54,603 bases of DNA from a virus. Both the position numbers and the translations under genes were made by a program. Below, piece after piece: positions 50,301-54,603 of the stretch. Every line of letters starts with the position of its first letter. Positions within the stretch are counted from its first letter, which is position 1. A model generated the notes under the pieces. That model was not told where the DNA came from. It saw only the letters and a program-made list of their open reading frames with translations, and did no database searches. The stretch is from positions 1 to 54,603 of IMG/VR virus record IMGVR_UViG_3300037264_007062; one strand, given 5' to 3'.

Positions 50301-52445
50301 TTAGAATCGGCTGTGGCTTATCGTCAGTCCGCGAAAATATCTTCTGTAGTCGGTCCTTTCAAATTATTCGAAAAGAATAAAAAAGAAATGATGAATGTTA
50401 TAAAAATGCACTTAGAATCTACAAAAGAAATAAAATCAAAGATAAAATTCTCAAGAGATATAAAGACTTATGCAGAAGAGGTTTGGGAAGAAACTTATAA
50501 TTCAGGTTTAAAACATGGTTTCAGGAATTCTCAAGTAGTTGTTATCGCTCCGACTGGATGTGTTACCGCCGATACATTGATTATGACTTCTGAAGGGATT
50601 ATGCCAATTTCAGATTTAGGAAATATCAATGGAGATCAGTGGCAGGATATAAATATTAAAGTCATTCAAGAAGATGATGTAACTAGTTCTGATCGATTTT
50701 ATGTTAATGGTATGGATCGAGTTTATAAGATTGTAACAGAAAAAGGGCATGAAATAGAAGCGACTTATAAACACAAATTCAGAGTCATTGATGAAAATTC
50801 AAGATATATGTGGAAAAAGGCTGAAGATATTTGTTTTACTGATACGATATGTTTGGGTCTTGGAGGTCATCATAAGATATTAGGAAACAAGAATTATGTT
50901 CTTTTTAATGGTGAGGAGTTGACTGAAGAAAAAGCAGAGTTATTATTCGAAGATTACAATGATAATGAAGAATTCATATCTTGTATTCTTATGTCTAGGA
51001 CATCTGTGGTCAAGAAATACATTAAAAATTGTTTAAAATATTGTTCTGGAAATAAGATTACATTCAAAAGTGTTGAATCAGCTAAAAAGATTCAAGTTCT
51101 CATAGAATCTTTAGGGACGATTTGTTATAGAAATGATAATATTATAATAATAGATTCATCTGACGTTGATGTGTTATTTTCAGATGAAATATATGAAGAA
51201 ACGTATTTGTATTTAGTTAAGGTAAAGTCTTGTGATTATGTCGGTGAAAAGTTGACTTATGATATTTCTGTTCCTTTAGAACACACATATCGGGCTAACG
51301 GGTTTATAAGTCATAATACAATAATGTTTCTTATGGGTACTACGAATAATGGAATTGAACCCGCCTTTGCACTTACCATGCATAAGAAAATGAGTGACGG
51401 ATCATCAGTTAATCTTATGTGTAGTGAAATGATTTTGTCATTAGAAAATTTAGGATATGATGAGAATCAAATTAATGAAATTTCTGATTACGTAACTCAA
51501 AATGGTCATGTTGAGGGTGCTCCGCACTTAGATAAAAAACACATTCCTGTTTTTGATACAGCTAATATGAATGGAACCGGAACAAGATATATAAGACCCA
51601 TGGCTCATGTCGAAGCTATTTCTGCAGCCACGCCTTTTATATCTGGCGGTGTAAGCAAGACTATAAATCTTCCAGAGAGTGCTGGCAGAGAAGATCTTAA
51701 AGAATGTTACATTAAAGGATGGCAATTAGGATGCAAAGCTTTGTCTATTTACAGAGATAAATCTAAATGGTCACAGCCGTTATCGTCTAGGATAAGTTAT
51801 AATGATTCTAAAAAGTATTCTGTCGAGGCTTCTAGAGTGAAGGAAAGAATAAAAAATTCTGGTTATGATAAAGACGGAATTAATACTTTTCATAGGAGTT
51901 TGTTAGAAAGAAGAAAAGCTCCTGTGAGAGCTGAGTCAGAAAGAATCGAATTCAGATTGGGCGGGGAGACTGTAAGATATCATATTGTCAAGTATCCAGA
52001 CGGTAATATATCTGAAGTTTGGCTTGAATTAGGAAAAGAAGGAGAGACTGTCAAGGGTCTTGTTTCAACTATGGGTCGTCTTCTTTCTGTGGCTATTCAA
52101 TACGGGGTTCCGATCGAGTCTTTGTGTGATACTATGTTAGGACAGCAATATCAGCCTTCTGGATTTATCGGAGAGAATGATTTTGAAATCAGGGGCGCGA
52201 TGAGTATCGCTGATTTGACGGGCAAGGTTCTTTTGGCTATAGGAACTGAAAATAATGATAAGACAGATGTATTTCTAGATAAAAGTATGCCTGAATTGGA
52301 TATAATTTCTCCGGCGGAACAGGCGAGAAAATCCGGGTATTCTGGTCAGCAGTGCAAAAATTGCGCTTCATATAGAACGAAGGGTACTACGAAGTGCGGA
52401 CTTTGCGTAGATTGCGGACATGAATATGGCACATGCAGCGGATAA
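47307..52445 (+). CDS. nrdJ: Adenosylcobalamin-dependent (class II) ribonucleotide reductase with two inteins
   Basis: 1712 residues as translated, about 970 after removal of two inteins (408-896 and 1085-1337). It reduces ribonucleotides to deoxyribonucleotides using B12. Class II features: AAFNSPVFFNMG, GSACYITEVND, SGSGVNVSRIRGEDE, NRRAAKMIMLDDTHPD, the catalytic NPCGE (split by intein 1), ESCNLASLNL, APTGTI (split by intein 2), and a C-terminal cysteine region (CKNCASYR, CGLCVDCGHEYGTC) that acts as a metal-binding or redox tail in this family. No small subunit or activase is needed, but the host must supply B12. Confidence 0.93.
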   Translation: MSSKEESDVIVLETADNSEHKNKNLLKLERYFTDGINSPFEKVEWTTTRIKITSHEDGKIIFDYNVEHPIFWDEMAVRICADKYFKTNDIECLAHGGERSIKDVLHRVAHSIATRGLKMGYFDKAGSGIIYDEICHILLHQIAAFNSPVFFNMGLWDSYKFPGNSKAERWGIKDRDGEVYKQEFEYENAQGSACYITEVNDELINGETGIYDWITTEMKIFANGSGSGVNVSRIRGEDEPISGGGKSSGLISFLEIADSSAGSVKSGGKNRRAAKMIMLDDTHPDLIDFINWKKQEEFKARTLILNGYESNFGFENRDNAYRTIQAQNANNSIRVSDEFMNAVIGDKDWELKYVKNKETKIKIKASKIFDEIVDSAWECGDPGLFYKGPVEKWNTTPNSGEIRSTNPCLTGETLIATADGRNTVSIKQLTEEGSDVPVYSYNTASNKIEIKMGRNPRLTGYNQKILKVTLDDGSTIRTTENHKFLLRDESEIEAKDLEPNMSLMPFSKYETYGRKKGRTKYQIINLNNGNKRAEHNLIYEFYSNSKIDHSEFCIHHKDYNGLNNCIKNLELMDHTSHRRLHMLDFDSNPMQDGWWNKASEEEKNNYKSKMSESTSGTKNGRYIEISNNEIFSHALILASNLSRMFTQIEWANYARENDLIIAFSDFRKSELTSIFHMSVKAAKQLNLPYCESDQPQIVNAFIVNFKHWTNALKSNYISIRHNGDYHPIVTKKCEHCNEEFEIEWNRREQSYCSLPCSNIALNNKRITAGHYKRLADKNKIINSEKQSNIREQQIIVFNDLKFKFKREPMKSEWVKECKTRKISSEIARISSPFRNYNVLKETASTFNHRVVSVEFDGYEDVYNMTVDDNHNLVCITSSSRNTKMQMIENKGLISIQCGEFLRLDGESCNLASLNLVKFLNKKDRSFNIEKFQRVVETFISAMEIIVGGSSYPEKYIAERTKDSRPLGLGYCNMGGLIMALGYQYDSDNARSIISSITSLESAVAYRQSAKISSVVGPFKLFEKNKKEMMNVIKMHLESTKEIKSKIKFSRDIKTYAEEVWEETYNSGLKHGFRNSQVVVIAPTGCVTADTLIMTSEGIMPISDLGNINGDQWQDINIKVIQEDDVTSSDRFYVNGMDRVYKIVTEKGHEIEATYKHKFRVIDENSRYMWKKAEDICFTDTICLGLGGHHKILGNKNYVLFNGEELTEEKAELLFEDYNDNEEFISCILMSRTSVVKKYIKNCLKYCSGNKITFKSVESAKKIQVLIESLGTICYRNDNIIIIDSSDVDVLFSDEIYEETYLYLVKVKSCDYVGEKLTYDISVPLEHTYRANGFISHNTIMFLMGTTNNGIEPAFALTMHKKMSDGSSVNLMCSEMILSLENLGYDENQINEISDYVTQNGHVEGAPHLDKKHIPVFDTANMNGTGTRYIRPMAHVEAISAATPFISGGVSKTINLPESAGREDLKECYIKGWQLGCKALSIYRDKSKWSQPLSSRISYNDSKKYSVEASRVKERIKNSGYDKDGINTFHRSLLERRKAPVRAESERIEFRLGGETVRYHIVKYPDGNISEVWLELGKEGETVKGLVSTMGRLLSVAIQYGVPIESLCDTMLGQQYQPSGFIGENDFEIRGAMSIADLTGKVLLAIGTENNDKTDVFLDKSMPELDIISPAEQARKSGYSGQQCKNCASYRTKGTTKCGLCVDCGHEYGTCSG
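48528..49994 (+). other. Intein 1 in nrdJ, with HNH homing endonuclease and C-terminal Gln
   Basis: 489 residues placed between NP and CGE. Block A is CLTGETLIATADGRN, block B GSTIRTTENHKFLL. The insert carries an HNH nuclease core (CIHHKDYNGLNNCIKNLELM) and a zinc-knuckle pair (CEHCNEEF, CSLPCS). Block F is VYNMTVDDNHNLVCI, after which about 20 extra residues lead to ISIQ, so the last intein residue is Gln and the penultimate one is not His. The +1 residue is the thiyl-radical cysteine of the reductase. Confidence 0.85.
50559..51317 (+). other. Intein 2 in nrdJ, nearly mini-intein
   Basis: 253 residues placed between APTG and TIMFL. Block A is CVTADTLIMTSEG, block B GHEIEATYKHKFRV, block F TYDISVPLEHTYRANGF and block G ISHN, followed by Thr +1. 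About 100 residues in the middle keep weak LAGLIDADG-like features (SAKKIQVLIESLGT) but no clear catalytic motif, so the endonuclease looks decayed. Splicing residues are all present. Confidence 0.85.
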
Positions 52446-52532
52446 TTTACTCACAAAATAGATTTACTTTTATACTTTTTCATTGTATATAATTTTGTTT
52501 AATTCATTTTGTAAAAACAGGAGAATATAGAG

Positions 52533-53708
52533 ATGGCGACAGACGTTATTAATTTTTTTCTTAATGAAGTTGATGAAGAAGTTCCAGTCGTTGTTAAAAG
52601 CAAGAGAACAGGTTCAGACTGGTATGATCCAAAAAAACAGAAAAAAATGGGATGGCGGAATATAGGAGTTCAGTTCGTTCCAAAATCTGAAACTGAAAGT
52701 CCGAATCCGAGATTCGGTCTTAATGCAATGGTAAATGCTGTCTGGAGAGGAGTTCACAGATATGCCGAAAAGGAACTCAAACTTCCGACCGAAGAAGCTG
52801 CAGACTGGGCTAAATTTGACGGAATCAATCTGTTGCTTAATTTCAGCAATCCTGACAATAAAAAACTGAGATCATATATTACAGTTCCAGGAACCGGAAA
52901 GAAACTTAGTGAATATGATCCTCAATCAGAACTCACTAAAGCCTGGGAATTTTCGAAAGAAATAATTCAAAAAGTCGGGGATACAGAAGAAATTGCTAAT
53001 TACACCGAAGAAAACAAAGACGCATTTTCTAAATGGATCTTGCTTATTCTTAAAGACGCTCTTAAACAAAAAGGATTAGGCAGTGTTGAAAGTGTAGCTT
53101 CAGAAGCGTTAAATACGGTTATTTTTGGTATGGCGCATCAGATGGCTACTAATGCTATTTTCAGTCTCATTCAATATGAAGTATTAAAGAGAAATAATCT
53201 TTTTCAGGGAGATGAACAAGAATCATTTTTCAATTACGCTAAAAAAGATTTAGAAAAAGTTATAGAAAAAATGAGTCTTAATCTTCCGACAAGTACTTTA
53301 GACAAACTGATCGGAGATATATTCGGCAAAGCCAAAGAGGCGCTGCTTTCAGCCGGATTTGATAAAGAAGATGCCGAAGACATAGCCAGTCAGTTTGTGA
53401 CAACAATGAATGATAATGATTTTTTTCAAGCTGTAGGAAATAATATTGCTTCTCAAAAAGCATTCGAAGATCTGAGATCTAAAATATCTTCAGACTTAGA
53501 AAACAATTCTCAAGTACTTGACACTATCCAAAACAGACTCGTAGATAAAGAAGTAAAAATAATTTTCAAGAAAGCAGTCGGACACAGAGGTTCTGAAATT
53601 ACAAAACCTAAAGAACTTGAAAGAAATATCGATGTAGCTATCGGAAAAATAGGAAGTAAAAAAGAATCATTAGTGTCTTTCAAATCATTTGTCGAAGGAA
53701 ATCAATAA
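52533..53708 (+). CDS. Unknown protein with capsid-targeting-like N-terminus, 391 aa
   Basis: AGGAG upstream. It starts MATDVINFFLNEVDEE, with L-N-E as in the shared signal though shifted by a few residues. The body is helical and Lys/Glu/Asp-rich with a hydrophobic middle (VIFGMAHQMATNAIFSLI). It ends SFKSFVEGN, a weak second copy of the motif at the C-terminus. Not recognised. One base separates it from the cytochrome gene, so they are likely cotranscribed. Confidence 0.65.
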   Translation: MATDVINFFLNEVDEEVPVVVKSKRTGSDWYDPKKQKKMGWRNIGVQFVPKSETESPNPRFGLNAMVNAVWRGVHRYAEKELKLPTEEAADWAKFDGINLLLNFSNPDNKKLRSYITVPGTGKKLSEYDPQSELTKAWEFSKEIIQKVGDTEEIANYTEENKDAFSKWILLILKDALKQKGLGSVESVASEALNTVIFGMAHQMATNAIFSLIQYEVLKRNNLFQGDEQESFFNYAKKDLEKVIEKMSLNLPTSTLDKLIGDIFGKAKEALLSAGFDKEDAEDIASQFVTTMNDNDFFQAVGNNIASQKAFEDLRSKISSDLENNSQVLDTIQNRLVDKEVKIIFKKAVGHRGSEITKPKELERNIDVAIGKIGSKKESLVSFKSFVEGNQ

Positions 53709-53709
53709 T

Positions 53710-54603
53710 ATGAAAAAATTTATGATTATAGTTTTGTTTGTTTTTTGTTTCATATCTGAATCTAGATCTTCTGAAGACAATATTACATATTCAGAAGATA
53801 TATCTGGAATTTTTCAGAGAAAATGCATTGAATGTCATCAGACCGGAGAATTGGCTCCGATGGCTTTGACTTCATATGAAGAAGCCAGACCTTGGGTTAA
53901 ATCTATACGAAAACAAGTCGAAAATCGAAATATGCCGCCCTGGGATGCTAATCCAAAATATGGAGAATTCGTTAATGATATGAGTCTGAGTCAGACAGAA
54001 ATTGATTTGATCATTCAGTGGACAGAACAGGGAGCTCTTTCTGGAGATCTGAGTTCTGTTTCAAGTGTTGTTAACAATTCTGGATCTAAATGGAAAATGG
54101 GTGAACCAGATTTATTTCTTACTCCTGAAAATCCAATGATCGTTCCAGTCACAGGTATAAATGAAGACTTGTATCAATGTATTGTTTTACCTTATATGTT
54201 TGATGAAGACAAATGGATTAATGGAATCGAATATCGGATCGAAAACAGAAAAATAGTTCATCATGTTATAGGTTTTACTGATGTTTCTGGAAGATCTAAG
54301 TCTTTAGATGATAAAACTCCAGAATCTGGATTTCCATGCAGCATGGGCGGAAGATCAGGCCGAATAGGCGCGATGCTCGGAGGCTGGGCGCCCGGAATGC
54401 CGCCTAATGATTTTCCAGAAGGAACCGGAACGTTAATTGAAAAAGGATCTTACATCGTATTGCAAATGCATTATTTCAACCAAACAGATTCTATGAAACT
54501 CGACGCCTCAGGTATAGGGATTCATTTTGCCTCTGAACCCGTGACAAAAAGAGCTCGGATTCTTCCGATTGCTCAATGGAATCTGTATATTCCGGCTGGA
54601 GAT
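53710..54603 (+). CDS. Secreted cytochrome c / copper type II monooxygenase-like protein (cut by window edge)
   Basis: 298 codons are visible and the frame is open at the right edge. A signal peptide (MKKFMIIVLFVFCFISESRS) is followed by a haem c site CIECH in the pattern IFQRKCIECHQTGELAPMAL, and then NMPPWDANPKYG. The next region has VHHVIGF and LQMHYF, resembling the copper-binding histidine motifs of copper type II ascorbate-dependent monooxygenases. Proteins with this cytochrome-plus-copper layout are known from several environmental bacterial phyla; I know of no well-studied phage example. Substrate unknown. Its close coupling with 52533 argues that it belongs to the phage. Confidence 0.75.
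   Translation, partial: MKKFMIIVLFVFCFISESRSSEDNITYSEDISGIFQRKCIECHQTGELAPMALTSYEEARPWVKSIRKQVENRNMPPWDANPKYGEFVNDMSLSQTEIDLIIQWTEQGALSGDLSSVSSVVNNSGSKWKMGEPDLFLTPENPMIVPVTGINEDLYQCIVLPYMFDEDKWINGIEYRIENRKIVHHVIGFTDVSGRSKSLDDKTPESGFPCSMGGRSGRIGAMLGGWAPGMPPNDFPEGTGTLIEKGSYIVLQMHYFNQTDSMKLDASGIGIHFASEPVTKRARILPIAQWNLYIPAGD

Noticed and set aside
1-54603. tRNA genes
   Set aside because: I found no cloverleaf-like segment with a GTTC-type T loop and acceptor stem by eye; a tRNA search program could still find one.

Overview
The window looks like part of the genome of a large, AT-rich T4-type myovirus, probably assembled from a metagenome. The evidence is a syntenic tail and neck series (gp13-like, gp14-like, gp15-like, gp18 sheath, two gp19 tubes), a gp26-like baseplate protein, a gp55-type late sigma factor, T4-like late promoter boxes (TATAAATA and near matches), a UvsW-type helicase, and gp47/gp46 recombination nuclease subunits. 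Many genes have good AGGAG ribosome-binding sites. The host cannot be named from the sequence. A secreted lectin with a Pro-Thr linker, a B12-dependent ribonucleotide reductase and a haem c/copper protein are compatible with an environmental, non-enteric Gram-negative host (inference).

Layout. 1-371: the 3' end of a TnpB gene plus a decayed second copy of its tail. 372-1991: an unknown domain fused to an ankyrin module. 1988-6726 (minus): purF, a secreted lectin-like protein and small unknown genes. 6882-9980: a rightward late cluster of small proteins, several with a capsid-targeting-like N-terminus. 9973-14225: two paralogous homing-endonuclease-like genes bracketing the gp13-like gene. 14215-16463 (minus): a chimeric tail-tube-like protein, a glycosyltransferase and two small genes. 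16492-19834: five ankyrin genes with a divergent gp14-like paralogue among them. 19853-26188: gp14, gp15, sheath and tubes. 26189-27157 (minus): two small genes and the late sigma factor. 27238-31120: TPR/glycosyltransferase genes, DnaJ and small genes. 31167-34189: baseplate and virion genes. 34243-37355: a AAA+ ATPase and its neighbours. 37355-39694: four more ankyrin genes. 39712-41303: a small protein and an amidoligase-like enzyme. 41300-46585: UvsW, gp47, and gp46 interrupted by an atypically split intein. 47307-52445: class II ribonucleotide reductase with two inteins. 52533-54603: an unknown protein and the start of a cytochrome c/copper monooxygenase-like gene. There is no stretch of more than 300 bases without a gene.

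The most unusual thing here is a candidate packaged-effector system. At least 15 proteins of otherwise unrelated sequence start with about ten residues of the form M-[KI]-x-F-x-x-[YF]-[LI]-x-E, ending in the [LI]-x-E rule of the T4 prohead protease. This lines up residue for residue with the capsid-targeting sequence of T4 internal proteins (MKTYQEFIAEA). The carriers include nine stand-alone ankyrin-repeat paralogues in two tandem arrays, an amidoligase-like enzyme, a Lys-rich/Gly-rich protein and several unknowns. The inference is that the phage packages a variable set of ankyrin adaptors and enzymes inside its head and delivers them with the DNA. The ankyrin genes overlap by the same 8 bases (ATGATTAA), so copies can be added, lost or fused without breaking translation, and the window shows an apparent fusion and an apparent loss.

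Other points of interest are a -1 frameshift signal in the gp26-like gene, an S1-type split intein inside the gp46 Walker A motif, an intein with a C-terminal Gln at the catalytic cysteine of the reductase, a 90-base hairpin before gp15, and back-to-back late promoters in a palindrome next to the late sigma gene.
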